From positions 592,213,038 to 592,277,037 of the forward strand of contig OZ010786.1 in the NCBI GenBank assembly GCA_963932465.1: a stretch of DNA of 64,000 nucleotides. Direction: 5' to 3'. Each line of letters opens with the position of its first letter. The first letter of the stretch is position 1. This DNA is from Maratus speciosus. Taxonomy: Eukaryota; Arthropoda; Arachnida; Araneae; Salticidae. Shown in pieces: positions 11,109-22,242 of this stretch. A model generated the notes under the pieces. That model was given only the letters and a program-made list of their open reading frames with translations, was not told where the DNA came from and searched no databases. The translations under genes were made by a program, and so were the position numbers.

Positions 11109-12318
11109 TTATAATTAATACTACCAATGTATAAAATTATTAATATTACAAATACTAACACTACAGTTTAATGCCAATATACAACAATACAAGTACTACC
11201 GAAAAAACAACACCGATATAAAACAAAAATTACAGCCCGAAACCGACCATGAAATGTGACTCAACTGTCGCAGTAGAATCCGGTTATTTCGACACCATTT
11301 AATTGGGGCAGCTGTTTCTTTGAGACACAATGTGAATAATCGAAATGTATCATTAACTTTAATAATGGTTGTTGGTGGGCAGTCCGTATATCGGGGGCAT
11401 CCCGATATATGGGATCAATCTGCTAGAACCGATGCATTACATTTAACTCATCTACTCCATATGGTTACACTAGAATGCTGTCTACTAGAAGGCGTGTTCC
11501 AGTTTCACTTTCTTTTTTACTCAAAAGCTCCGAATTCATACCAGAAATTGCGAATGAAGAATTTTTACTACCCGTAATCACAAAATATCCTTCCCAAATA
11601 AAGCAAAAATTGCTATTCGAAATTTCTTCATGAAAAGGGCGGCGGACCTTGCTAGAATCTACCTTAATTTAAATATCCGTCTTTTAAGATCAAAGACTAA
11701 AAAAAGATTTTCCATTATTTTGAAATATTATTTAAAGCTAGTTAATGCAGTTCCTTCTATTTTCTGTGATTTGATTTCATGTTAAAATAATTTATTAATA
11801 CTTCATAATTTAGTTAATACATAAGTTAAAATAAAATAATGTAATTTTGTATTTTTTTAATCAATTTTTATCTTAATTAATATTGTTATCACTAAAAACT
11901 ATGCCTGCTTATAAAAGTTTCTTGAGAAAAAAATATTTAAATGAATATTTTTAAATGTCATTTTATATCCTTATGTCAAAATCTGAATTATAGATTAACT
12001 ATGTGATTGTTTTTCATATTAATATTTTTTGACAATTGTTACACTTCAGGAGGTGACAAAGGTGAAAAGGATAAAAATTTCCTATTTTATTCATAAATGC
12101 AGAATTATAATTGAAACATAAATGACAAAAGTTTCAGCAATCTGTCAAAACTTTCGAAATATATGTTTTGATACTTCATGATTTCGAAGAATCCTAAACA
12201 AAATATAAAAAAATGTTTCGCATAACAATTATATTTAAAGGTTAGTTTAATCTTTAATTTATATTGAAATGGAAATTTGCCGGCGCATCCTAGAAATTTT
12301 GCATTTTCAATGTACTAG
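11107..12318. other. AT-rich stretch, nothing recognised
   Basis: An 85-codon frame at 11320-11577 shows no family resemblance and no codon-use signal I can trust. The rest is AT-rich without clear repeat ends. Confidence 0.35.
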
Positions 12319-12326
12319 ATTGCGTG

Positions 12327-12515
12327 TAGTGGTGCAGGTGTCCCGCGTAAATCAGAGCTCCAAATGCACTAGACACCACTAATTTCTTACCATTGATGCC
12401 GCCATATTCAATCGCAGAAAATTCTGCCATTAGATAAAGCGAAGAACATTACTTTAAAATACTTGTGTCCAGAGCATTTGGAGCCCCTATTTCAGCGGGT
12501 CACATGGCAACACCA
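12327..12515. mobile_element. hAT-like MITE, 8-bp target duplication
   Basis: Inverted ends TAGTGGTGC-AGGTGTCCC and its partner ending GGCAACACCA; flanks ATTGCGTG (12319-12326) and ATTGCATG (12516-12523) match at 7 of 8 positions. Inner arms share GAGCTCCAAATGC / GCATTTGGAGC. A homologous foldback forms the inside of the TTAA element at 24967-25227. Confidence 0.75.
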
Positions 12516-12977
12516 ATTGCATGTCTAAAACGTATCAGGTATATACGGGTCAATATCTGAAAACTGGACAATTTCATTCCAAAATGTTCATTGTATAAAA
12601 TTGGTAAAAATACCAACTACCACATACAATTATATACTATGATAGATGTTTTGTCATTTAAATGCTGTAGTGTTTTGATATCAAGGATGTATATTTTATG
12701 CTTAGGGTAAACTATTATTGAAGACAGTGTCTGTTAACATCATAATCAGTGTCTAATAATCGGGACTGAGATGATGGGGACCGAAGTGATGGTTTGGTCT
12801 TAACAGCTGCACAGCCATTTTCCACACATGTAAATTATTAAATATGCCATATGACATTGTATGTTACATGAATAAAGTTGCAATAAGCCTTTTTTAATAA
12901 ATAAAAAGTTAAATATGGGATATGAATGATGTTATACAAAAATACTCATACCTATTCGGAACAAAAACTAAATATTT

Positions 12978-13188
12978 TTAACATCTTGAGGGGCGGTGGG
13001 ATATATTTTATCCCACCTACGATTAATGAAGCGTTGCACCGGAAAATTTTTATGAACTTTTACTTTTCTAACTTTGGTGGAAAAAAGTCGGAAAATTGCG
13101 TTTCCTTATTTTGAAATTTCTTTTTTCTAAATTTCCGGTGAGAATTCTGCATTACACAAAAGTAATTGCTTGCCCCTTAAGGGGTTAA
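12978..13188 (+). mobile_element. TTAA element, family C (C6)
   Basis: TTAACATCTTGAGGGGCGG and the palindrome GGTGGGAT...ATCCCACC at the left, GCACCGGAAAATT and TTTCCGGTGAGAATT in the arms, GCCCCTTAAGGGGTTAA at the right. Confidence 0.9.
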
Positions 13189-13189
13189 A

Positions 13190-13870
13190 TATGAAACAAA
13201 GGGAGAACAACTTATCTTCATCCATGGTAGCTTATTGAACTTAAGTTGCTGTTGCAATGGAAATAATTTTGACAGAACCACCTTGTATCTGTGAACTAAA
13301 TGTGTTTTTAGAGGAACTGAGATTATGGTTAATCTCAGGGACAAATATATATATTACAATATTTTACTATACAATCTATACTAATAAAGGAGAATTATAT
13401 TTCCCCATACTGCATAGATATAGGTATAAATATAGAATAGCAATCGTTAATAATATTTATAGAAAAGACTACAGCATATATTTAATATTGGATATTTGTA
13501 CCTGGGAACATAGGACTGAAATGATGATTTACTTTATTTAAAGCTTAAAATTAATTATTTATACATCATTATATGCCCCTGTTATCATTGGTAATTGTTA
13601 TAACAAATTTTACAATATATAACATATTTCAGTTTTTTGATTTAGTATAATTAATGATATATTACTGACAGAGGACTCAAATTGTCCAAATTTCAGATAT
13701 TGACCCATACCTTCATTTTATTTCGTCACTCGCTTAAATGTTCTCAGTGATATCTCTATTGTCCGTGTAGCTTTCAATATTCCCAGTTTCGTACATTGAT
13801 TGAAACGTTACAGATAAATTATTATTAGGTTCAGATCCTTATCAAGAACAGTCATTTTTAAACATTTATA
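13190..13870. other. Non-coding stretch
   Basis: A 94-codon frame (13257-13541) has no recognisable features. Part of 13700-13860 is an inverted, diverged match to about 23370-23470 (ACGTTTCAGTCAATGTACGAA and neighbours), so this belongs to an old dispersed repeat. Confidence 0.4.
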
Positions 13871-14134
13871 TTTAAAGGGCATTTAACTATTAGCTTCGTT
13901 AGCACAGCCAGACATGGGATTTTGGAAAGACAAATGTTTCAACCAGCAGCAGTTTGTTGAAACGTTGTTCCGCTTGAATCGGTTTCCATTAGATCTCCGA
14001 AAGTAAGCAATATCGGATCGGGCACGATCAGCAGTTTGGACGGTAATTCTTGTGAACTGCTGCGTTTGGCACCATATCGATGCCACTGACAGGCACGAAA
14101 AATCAGTAGTACGGAGAGTTCTCCCTTTACATTG

Positions 14135-14740
14135 TCGGAAGGGGAAGAAATGTACCTTCAGAACGTCATCCCCTTATTTTCAATGATTACCAATTGCCCC
14201 AGTTATCCAGAATATGTAACAAACATAAACGTCTGGCTAGATGATGTTTCAGAATAGTTAATTTTTATTGTTAAATGCTTCCATATGCGTACTTTTGATA
14301 GAAAGATGAATTTGCTACAAAACATATTTTTAATAACATTTATTGTGGTTCTGTTTCTTCTTCTAATTGTGTAACATCTTGATTAGATTTCTTCAGAAAA
14401 TGAAGTATATTTTATGAAATAACCTCTTTCTTATTAAAAATGCCTTGCTAGTCAATTTTTCTGCACAAAGAGCAATCACAGAACGTATTTTCTTTTAGAG
14501 ATCCTTATAAAAGTTTTGCTACATAATGTAGAAATTTACCTTTTCTTTCATATCATTTACTGATATAGTTTTGGAAGAGGACAATTGTTTATAGATTATA
14601 TTTCATTGTTGTACTTTTTAACATATGTATTTTCTGTATTAGTTAGATAATATTTATTTCGGGAAGAATATATTCAAGTATTGTTCCAAGTATTAAACGC
14701 GCGAATCATCGTAGTGTTCAGCAGTATGGAACATTCTCTC
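14135..14740. repeat. Degenerate segmental repeat, unit 1
   Basis: Homologous to 16720-18140 and in part 22243-22640: shared landmarks are CCAGTTATCCAGA, ATTGTGTAACATCTTGATTA, TTTTCTTTTAGAGATC, ATTGTTGTACTTTTTA and GTATTAAACG. Units are collinear once inserted elements are removed. Function unknown. A related fragment (GAACTGCTGC, GGCACGAAAAATCAGTA) recurs near 34230-34310. Confidence 0.7.
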
Positions 14741-14769
14741 CCTTTAACTCCTTGAGGGGCACCGATATA

Positions 14770-16528
14770 CCGGGTGATTATAATTAAAGTTACGATTTCA
14801 AAAATCGATAATTTTAAAACTACCCCTCAGAAGGACTTGATATTTTAGCAGAACAATCGTGAGGCAAGGAAATTTTGTTTGGCGAAGGAAAAAAATAGTT
14901 CCAAAATGTGCCGATAGATGGCGTTGTCAGCGTAATGTCAGGGGAAAAACCAAAAATGTAATCGTTAAACACAGAATGTTGTTAGCCAAAAGGAAAAAAT
15001 AAAGTTCAGGGATTTACTAAAAATTTATTAGCGAAAAGACAAGAATACGTGTTTACAGTGACAACAGCGAGAACGACAAAAAAAAAAAAAAAAAAAAAAA
15101 AAAAAGATCATGGAACAAACACCTTACTGATGATTAAGGCATAAGTTCTTCGATATGCCCTCCGCCTTGTTCCGCTACTAATTGGAAGCGCAAAACGGCA
15201 TGCTCCACAACAGATCGGAGGTTATGTGTACTGATGCAATAGGTGTGGTGTGTGATGCTTGCCTTCAAGTCGGCTAGATTTTCAATCCGCCCGCTGTAAA
15301 CAACATTCTTCAGGTACCCCCAAAGCTAGAAATCACACGGGTTTATGTCGGGGGAACGTGGCCGCCACATTGTTGAAAAATGGCGGCTTATGATCCTATC
15401 ATCTTCGAAATTAGCACCTAGTAGCTGCTTCACAGGGGTAGCAATGTTCGGAGGAGCACCATCTTGCATGAATATTGTGCGATCCACACAATGACGCTGC
15501 TGAAGTGTCGGAAGAACATGGTTACGCAAAAGTGCTTCATACCGCTTGACAGTAACGGTGCAGGTAACGGGGCCTACTGGTGTGATCTCCTCGAAGAAAA
15601 ACGGACCGACGATAAACGCTGCCGTTATTTCGCACCACGCAGTGACCTTTTCAGACTGAATAGGTAATGACTGTAGCTGGGACGGATTCTCGGTTGCCCA
15701 TATCCTGCAATTTTGCGTATTTACAGAACCTTGCAAATGAAAGTGGGCTTCGTCAGACCACAGAATTTTCCATGGCCATTTTTCCATGGCAGAATTTTCC
15801 GTTGTCCACTTCCATCTGGGCAAGAAATTATAGTGAAAAAGATTGAAGTGCTTCCAGGTCAGCAGGTAGGAACTCCCACACATGAGTTATCTTCTACGGA
15901 TAACAGCGCAAGATGTTCTGTAGGACTTTACGCACCGTGCTGTTCGGTATACCCAGTATTCGGCCAATTCCTCGTTCACTGCTGATTCCAGCCTCACTGT
16001 TAGTCTGTTTTTGTAATACTGCAGCCACACCTTCTACTGCCGCAGCCGAAACTGGTTTCCTTCCTCTACCCCGTTTAACGTCAAATGAACCGGTCTCTTC
16101 GAATTTAGCAATCATTTTTCGCAGACCATTTGTGGTTATTGGACCCCTGTTTATGGATTTTGATGTCCAAAGCATCCTAATAGCTGTAAGTGCACAGTCA
16201 TCATTCTTATAAAAAAGCTTCAAGAGCAGAGCGCGATCCTTCATAGCCAGAGTCATGATGAAGCATTCAGGCAAAGAGTTGGTGCTCTGCAATTTTATAG
16301 AAGCTATGTCTGCGGTGTGCATGTCACGTATTAGTAATTTGCATATCACCAGACAATGTGAACCCTGACAGCGCCATCTATCGGCACATTTTGGAACTGA
16401 TTTTTTTTTCCTTCGTCAAACAAAATTTCATTGCCTCACTGTTGTTCTGATCAAATATCAAGTCATTCTGATCAGTAGTTTTAAAATTATCGATTTTTGA
16501 AATCGTAACTTTAATTATAATCACCCGG
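14770..16528 (-). mobile_element. mariner/Tc1-type transposon, 1.76 kb
   Basis: Terminal inverted repeats begin CCGGGTGATTATAATTAAAG and stay similar for about 180 bp. TA lies on both sides (14768-14769 and 16529-16530). It was inserted in the family C element C7, after that element had arrived. It carries a decayed transposase on the minus strand and a poly(A)-rich stretch at 15080-15105 downstream of the gene. Confidence 0.92.
15134..16256 (-). pseudogene. mariner-type transposase (broken)
   Basis: Encodes the DNA-cutting and joining enzyme of the transposon. The start MTLAMKDRALLLKLFYKN is followed by a helix-turn-helix region (INRGPITTNGLRKMIAKFEE, then a second helical segment near SSERGIGRILGIPNSTVRKVL). 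The catalytic domain shows WSDEAHF, MQDGAPPNIA and RSPDINPCDF; 37 residues separate the second and third aspartates, a D,D37D spacing. Three lesions are visible: a stop (15894-15896) where the family usually has an aromatic residue after CYP, a frameshift at about 15830-15840, and a stop (15326-15328) where a tryptophan is expected after NPCDF. The frame then continues (LWGYLKNVVYSGRIENLADL) to the natural stop at 15134-15136. Inactive copy. Confidence 0.88.
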
Positions 16529-16719
16529 TATATTATATACCACCTACGATTAATAAAGTTTTACACCAGGAAAAATTTATTAAATTTTACTTTTGTAACT
16601 TTGGTGGAAAAAAGGCCGTAAAATTGCTTTTACTTATTTTGAAATAGAATTTTTCAAAGATTCCGGTGTTAGTTCAACATTACAGGAACACAATCACTTG
16701 CCCCTCAAGGGGTTAAGAG

Positions 16720-18140
16720 GTTTGTAGGTGTGAGAGAAATGCCCTTTCGGAATATCACACATCACCTTGTTTTCTATGATTGCCAATTGCATCAGTTATC
16801 CAGATTGGGTAACAAACTTGGGTAAAAGTCTGGATTAACGAAGTTTTAGCTTAGTTCCTATTTACTGTTAACCCTTTAGTGCGCAGCAGTGTATTGAATT
16901 TAATACATTTTTTTATTCGAATATATCTAATTCAACTCAGAAAATTAAAATAGCAATATTTGCTTTAATTAATAACAGATATTCCGGATTTAAATATAGC
17001 GAAATTAATCATTGAAACTTACTGGTGTGAAATCAGATTCTCTGAACTACGTAATTTCTAGAACGTATTCTGTCATGGGAATTAAAGGGTTAAAGGTAAA
17101 GGTTTTATAAAATAAATAATTATTTAAAATAATGTATTTGCAGTATTAAAATATTTACTAATTTGTAATATTTTAGCATAAAACCGCCACATGACAGTAG
17201 TTTTTACTGGTATTGCAGATGTGCAACAGAAGAAAAGATTGACGTATTATATGAAAAATGTATCTGTGATTTTTTTCATCATTTTTCCTGTGTAATAAGC
17301 CGTTCAAAGAATCATATATAACTTTTTCGAAAGAAAATAAAAAATCACGCATTTAAGGGTTAAATGTTTACGTATACGTAGTTTTCATAGAAAGATGAAT
17401 ATGCATTAAAACATGTTTTTAAACATATGTATTGCGATTCTGTTTATTATTCTAATTGTGTAACATCTTGATTAGATTTCTTGGGAAAACAATGCGTGTT
17501 TAGATATTTTACAAAAATACAGATTTATTATATTAAAAAAAAGTCTCGCTGGTCATTATTTTACTCATGGCTGACACAGGCAACTATTTTTTAAATCTAC
17601 ATTGCACCACTTTCGCAAAATAAAAATCTTTGGTATAAAGTTTGACGATATTAAATAAGTATATTAAAGAATTTATTTGTTTTAAATAGCGGTGCAAATA
17701 GAATAGAAGAATAGTCGCCTGTGTTTACTGCACAAAGATCAATCAGAATGTATTTTCTTTTAGAGATCTTTATGAAATTCTGTTAGATATAGTTGAAATT
17801 TACTTCATCCGCCATATTATTTACTGATATGTTTTGGGAAAGAAACAATTGTTAATCTGTTAATTACATTTTATTCTTGTACTTTTTAGCATAATATGTA
17901 TTTTTGCGTAAGTTAGATAAATACATATTTCAGATAGAATATATACAAGTATTGTCCAAAGCATTAAACTTGAAAATTTCTGTAGTGTTCGAAATCATTA
18001 ATTAAGGATATATAGTCCGAAATTTCAGACGATAGGTCATTTATATTTACATGTCGAATATGTGTTGATAATATTCTGGTAGCAGAGGAGTTGTATTATT
18101 TACTTCCTGCATGGCATACACTGCTACTAAATAAGATATA
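16720..18140. repeat. Degenerate segmental repeat, unit 2
   Basis: Same sequence family as 14135-14740, with an N-family TTAA element inserted at 16868-17093. The right part (17797-18140) is closely matched by 22243-22590 (AGCAGAGGAGTTGTA, CACTGCTACTAAATAA). Confidence 0.7.
16868..17093 (+). mobile_element. TTAA element, family N (N1)
   Basis: TTAACCCTTTAGTGCGCAGC at left, followed by the palindrome GTATTGAATTTAATAC; ends GGAATTAAAGGGTTAA. The interior (AAAATTAAAATAGCAATATTT and GAACTACGTAATTTCTAGAA) matches N2 at 52890-53127. Confidence 0.88.
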
Positions 18141-18185
18141 CATTCGAACCCGGTTAAGATGCTCACGGTTAATACGCGACCCCGC

Positions 18186-18385
18186 TTAACTCTTTCCGAC
18201 GCAGTGTCACCTAATTTTAATTCCAAACTTACAAACTGTACCAAGAATATTTTAATTAAAAATTTTGCACTAAAAATGAAAGTAAAAAGTAACAAGTTTT
18301 TAATTTCTAAAAAAGTCGTATGTAAATTCCGGTGTCAGTCGATGCTTTCATCATGTTACAACAAAATTTGTCTGTGCGCGGGATT
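18186..18385 (+). mobile_element. TTAA element, family V, diverged
   Basis: TTAACTCTTTCCGACGCAGT, then TCACCTAATTTTAATTCCAAA and ACCAAGAATATTTTAATTAAAA align with V at 51055-51268. The right terminus has lost its TTAA; CGCGGGAT remains near 18380. Confidence 0.65.
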
Positions 18386-18469
18386 TTTTTTCATCTCTTG
18401 AACATCGGCCATAAGGCTTATGCAAAAAATATCACGTTTAATACCCGAACGGTTATTACGAAATTTCGC

Positions 18470-18675
18470 TTAACACTATTTCTACCGGTGTCAAATGACA
18501 ACATTTTAGAGTTTTGATTTATGTTTAGTTTGATAGTAGTAATTTAATGTAATAAGCATATATTTTTTTTCAATATATTAAAAGTGATTCATAATTGTTT
18601 CAATGTAAAACTTACAAATAAAAAATCATAAATCGAAGTCTTTTAAAAGATTGACACTGGTAGAAATTGTGTTAA
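18470..18675. mobile_element. TTAA element, family U (short copy)
   Basis: TTAACACTATTTCTACCGG at the left, CTGGTAGAAATTGTGTTAA at the right; ends match the 992-bp U element at 41479-42470 but the interior is much shorter. A palindrome GTGTCAAATGACAAC follows the left end. Confidence 0.78.
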
Positions 18676-19119
18676 TACGCGATAGATTTTTGGTGACAAA
18701 AAAATCATGCTCAAGACTTGAATTCATTCACCAAGATCCCAGTCCCTTCTCTCTTCTCCAGTGCGGACAATTTAGCAGAATTTTTTCTTATTCAGATAAA
18801 AAAGAGCTGCTTCCGAATAATAATATTTACTTAATTTAATAACAGACCAATTAAGGCTAACATTACTAATTGGAAATAGTGGTAGATAAATGATTTTTGT
18901 AAAAAACAGCTAAATTAGCAAAAATGCAATTCTTCTTGGATACCGCGTCCTAACATTCTTTGTCTGTGGCTTCGTGTATGTTTTTACTGTAGTAGAGGGA
19001 GATAGACGAATTCAGAATACTCAGATACGTAAAAAATATATGTTACCCTGTTATATTATACCTGCTGTTAGTGCCGTTTTAAATGTACGTTAAATCACTG
19101 TTATGTTTTATAATGCATA

Positions 19120-19956
19120 TTGTAATAAACTCCCGACTATCCAGCCTAATGTGGCGGAAGGGTAAGTCGGATAACAAAAAAGCCGGATAGGCCGGAGTTC
19201 CATAAATATTTACTCACTTCCTGCCCTCCACTCATCTATTATAATATTAAATCCATTATATTAAAAACGCATGTTACACATTTTAAGATAAATTTTATAC
19301 ATACAGTACATACAGTTCCAAAATAAGCGAAACATGAACGTAAAACGTAAGCCAAATTCGTAAAATAATGATTAAAGCTTATTTTACTGTTTATTAATAA
19401 ATGATTGCACAAATATGAAAAGTTATGCATAAGATAAGAGTCAAAACTTAGTTTTTGAAAAAGTGCTTCATAGATTACTGCTTCACCCTGTTAGCCCTCT
19501 TCTGCGACGCAATGTCCCCCCATTTACGCAAGCATATAATTTCAGCTGGCGTCGCTTTCTTCTGCTAACTCGTAGTTTCTACTGCATAGTCACTACAACC
19601 TTATTTCGTTTGTCACCCATTTCGTTAATCTCCAATAAATAAACACGACGCACACCAAAAAGAGTATACGAAACTAACCAGGATAAGCGGAAAATAACGT
19701 CCGCACTTGTTAACATCCGTTGCACAACTGACGAAATAAATTTTCAAGCCTTAACCCCCTTCCTTCCTCCCTTCCTGTCTGTCTCTGTTATTGCATTCTG
19801 CAACCCATTTCTTGCTGATTCCTGTCGTGAGTTCGCGTTTTCCTACAGACGAAAGCCTGTCTGTCTCGGCCGCTTGCAACATTCCTATTTTTTTTTACTA
19901 GGTCGGATAGTACGGAGGGCCAGATACTCGCCAGCCGGATAGTCGGGAGTTTACTG
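19120..19956 (-). mobile_element. pogo/Tigger-like element, internally deleted
   Basis: Inverted ends share AAACTCCCGACTATCC; several GTCGGATA / GCCGGATAG motifs follow inside both ends as sub-terminal repeats. The right end is CAGTAAACTCCC next to TA, typical of pogo/Tigger termini. The interior holds a fragment of transposase on the minus strand. It is nested in the larger pogo-like element. Confidence 0.75.
19448..19620 (-). pseudogene. Tigger-like transposase N-terminal fragment
   Basis: From the ATG at 19618-19620 the frame reads MGDKRNKVVVTM, resembling the beginning of the CENP-B-type helix-turn-helix of Tigger transposases (usual pattern M-x-D-K-R-x-x-V-x-L-T). A stop follows two codons later, and the downstream sequence cannot be followed as a transposase. 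Most of the gene is deleted. The call depends on a dozen residues and on the matching terminal repeats. Confidence 0.45.
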
Positions 19957-20482
19957 TATAGGCAAAAAAAAAAAACTCATGATGATTAAACGAATACGAC
20001 AGCGGTTTTAGAATTAATATATTTTTCTTTACTTTTTGCTCTACTAACAATATTTAACACACAAATAATAATAAGGATAGTTTTTCTTATATGAAAAAGA
20101 AAGGCAGATTATAATGGTACTCATTATCACATGTACTAAATGGGATACTAAAAACTGGATAGTGCTTCAAAGATTGAATGTTTTTTTCTTTCTGTTAAAA
20201 AAATTATCTTGCAGGAAAATAATTTTTGTTGTTTTATTTTTGGTCGCAACGTGTCAATTGACACTAAAGCCCTGTTGGAATCCATATTTGTATTCAGTTT
20301 CCATTCCATTTTGTCCTATAAAAGGAAACAATGAGTTAAAGTTGACCACAGTTAAAAATTTAACGTAAATGTATGTAAAAGACACAATTTCTGCACGCAA
20401 ACATTTAAATGAAAGCTCTAAAATTAATTTAAATGAAAATGTGTAAATAAGCCCAGTTCCTGCAACATTATCCAAATCTCGT

Positions 20483-20530
20483 TTAACCCTTTATCTACTG
20501 ACGGTACTTATAAGTACCACCCACTTTAAC
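20483..20530 (+). mobile_element. TTAA element end, family P
   Basis: TTAACCCTTTATCTACTGAC followed by the 16-bp perfect palindrome GGTACTTATAAGTACC. The same terminus occurs inverted at 27775-27816 and 36390-36424. A possible second end (GGCACTTATAAGTACCG near 20861) lacks a TTAA, so the extent is unclear. Confidence 0.7.
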
Positions 20531-21007
20531 TTTCATACCATAGTGAATGTTACTAATATTCTAATGGTACTGTGCAAAATCACTCTTTTAACTGCACTTT
20601 ATCCGGATACGTGGCAGCAGTAGTTCTACGTTTGTTATTTTATCGAGGAAGGAGGCTATCTTTGACACAGACTATGGGTTTTGTGCCGACATTTTGTACA
20701 GATTGTCACGTTCGTATTTTTATTGTCGCAAACACAGTAAAGGATATAAGGTAAGTGTTGGGTTTTTTTTATATATACATTATGATCTTAGAATACAGTT
20801 TGACTAGCTATTTTAGGTGAACCGTGTATGCATTTGATTTAATAGTTCAATTACTCGGTGGCACTTATAAGTACCGTAACTACACTGGGTGTTGGAGAAA
20901 AACTTCTTGTTTACTTTTCGTCGAGAGAACATGTTGTCCCTGGAATATAGACGTCGCATAACTAAAGGACTACTAAAAAGAACGAAACCTAAAAAAAAAT
21001 AGTTTCT

Positions 21008-21231
21008 TTAACCCTTTCAGGGACAAAACATTTTCAATTTAAAGTGTTGTAATAAATGATTGACACCGGAATTTGTCAAAGATTTATTTGTAAATAAAAA
21101 TAAGCCTATATTTCAGACGGACATTAAATCGAAAATATTTTCTGGTGCTACATGAAATTCATTGTGGGTTTTCTATTACGATATTTTAGTCATACTGTAC
21201 TAACAGTACTTTAAAGTACCACTTTAATTAA
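21008..21231 (+). mobile_element. TTAA element related to family G
   Basis: TTAACCCTTTCAGGGACAAAA matches the start of G1 (38898). Interior GACACCGGAATTTG and TTTTCTGGTGCTACA. The right side shows the palindrome GTACTTTAAAGTAC near 21208-21221 and then TTAACCCC. Limits at the right are uncertain. Confidence 0.55.
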
Positions 21232-21235
21232 CCCC

Positions 21236-21443
21236 TTAACCCCTTGGGGACGAGCGGCACGAATACGTGCCGCATGAAGCACTCATAATCATTGTTTTTC
21301 CTCACCAGTAAAATTTTACTGTAAAATTTGCCTTATTTAATCAGCGCATTTTCTCGAATCAAGAAGACACAAATTTCTGTTTTTAAAAAACGGTGACATA
21401 CGATTAAAAATTTCGTAAAAGGCTCCCGTCCCGAAGGGGTTAA
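21236..21443 (+). mobile_element. TTAA element, family D (D1) in a four-element chain
   Basis: TTAACCCCTTGGGGACGAG, palindrome CGGCACGAATACGTGCCG, CTCACCAGTAAAATTTTACTG, GCCTTATTTAATCAG, AAACGGTGAC, ending GTCCCGAAGGGGTTAA. Its right TTAA is shared with the next element. The chain D1-B1-C8-D2 is bracketed by TTAACCCC and GGGGTTAA. Confidence 0.92.
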
Positions 21444-21635
21444 ACTACGATTTACTTTTAACAGCTTTACGGTTTGGCAAATCCAAAGCTACCACTAAAA
21501 TTTAATAGAGATTTTCGCCTTGTTTAACCATGGAATTTTGACGATTAAATTAAACTATATTTACTGTGAAATTTTAGTGGTAAGAAGAATTTACATTTGG
21601 CTCGATCATCGTACGTGGGCTTCGCCCTTCATTGA
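21440..21635 (+). mobile_element. TTAA element, family B (B1)
   Basis: TTAAACTACGATTTAC, GGTTTGGCAAATCCAAAGC and the hairpin GGGCTTCGCCC; the same sequence occurs at 47938-48157. Arms carry ACCACTAAAATTTAATA and TTTTAGTGGTAAG. The right TTAA has become TTGA where C8 begins. Confidence 0.85.
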
Positions 21636-21842
21636 CCCCTTGAGGGGCACCGGTATACATTATATACCACCTACGATTAATAAAGTTTTACACCAGAAAA
21701 TTTTTATTAAATTTAACTTTTCTAACTTTGGTGGGAAAAAGCCGTAAAATTGCTTTTACTTATTGTGAAATAGAATTTTTCAAAGATTCCGGTGGGAATT
21801 CAGCATTTCACAAACGTAATTGCTTGCCCTTCAAGGGTTTAA
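21632..21842 (+). mobile_element. TTAA element, family C (C8)
   Basis: Begins (TTGA)CCCCTTGAGGGGCACC, palindrome GGTATACATTATATACC, ACACCAGAAAATTTT, ATTCCGGTGGGAATTC and ends TTCAAGGGTTTAA. Shares both junction tetranucleotides with its neighbours in the chain. Confidence 0.9.
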
Positions 21843-22046
21843 CCCCTTCGGGACGGGAACCTTTTACGAAATTTTTAATCTTTTGTCACCGTTTTTTAAA
21901 AACAGAAATTTGTGTCTTGTTGAATCGAGAAAATGCGCTGATTAAATAAGGCAAATTTTACAGTAAAATTTTACTGGTGAGGAAAAACAAGGATTCTGAG
22001 CGATTCACGCGGCACGTATACGTGCCGCTCGTCCCCAAGGGGTTAA
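21839..22046 (-). mobile_element. TTAA element, family D (D2), inverted relative to D1
   Basis: TTAACCCCTTCGGGACGGG to CTCGTCCCCAAGGGGTTAA with the palindrome GGCACGTATACGTGCC near the right end. Followed at once by GGGGTTAA, the partner of the TTAACCCC that precedes D1. Confidence 0.92.
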
Positions 22047-22242
22047 GGGGTTAATTACCTCTAAATAATTAAATTTCTCACGAATGAGTATTTTTTATGT
22101 TTATCCTTTAATTTTCATTGTAGTAAATGAACAAAAAGTATTACATGAAATAATTGCAGTAGATCATAATGCAGTAGATAAACGGTTAATACGCGACTTT
22201 TGCCCACTCCTTTGAAACGCATCTTAACCGGGTTCGACTGTA

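Larger units (their letters stand above)
14744..16716 (+). mobile_element. TTAA element, family C (C7), split by a mariner
   Basis: Left piece 14744-14767 (TTAACTCCTTGAGGGGCACC) and right piece 16531-16716 (ACCACCTACGATTAATAAAG to GCCCCTCAAGGGGTTAA) together make one family C element, closest to C8 at 21632. The intervening 1.76 kb is a mariner-type transposon inserted at TA. Confidence 0.9.
18141..22240. mobile_element. pogo/Tigger-like element, 4.1 kb, filled with nested insertions
   Basis: Ends CATTCGAACCCGGTTAAGATG and, inverted at the right, CAGTCGAACCCGGTTAAGATG; TA is present outside both ends. Sub-terminal TTAATACGCGAC recurs near both ends. The flanks belong to adjacent segmental repeat units. 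I see no transposase of its own; the inside is occupied by families V, U, a second pogo-like element, P, and the A-B-C-D chain. Confidence 0.7.

Noticed and set aside
11320..11577. 85-codon plus-strand frame
   Set aside because: No similarity to a family I know, no intron or promoter context; length is within chance for this window size.
13883..14086. Possible host exon (frame resembling that at 34195-34383)
   Set aside because: Only about a dozen residues agree (QQF-x-R-x-TVQ), and both lie in old duplicated, non-coding sequence.
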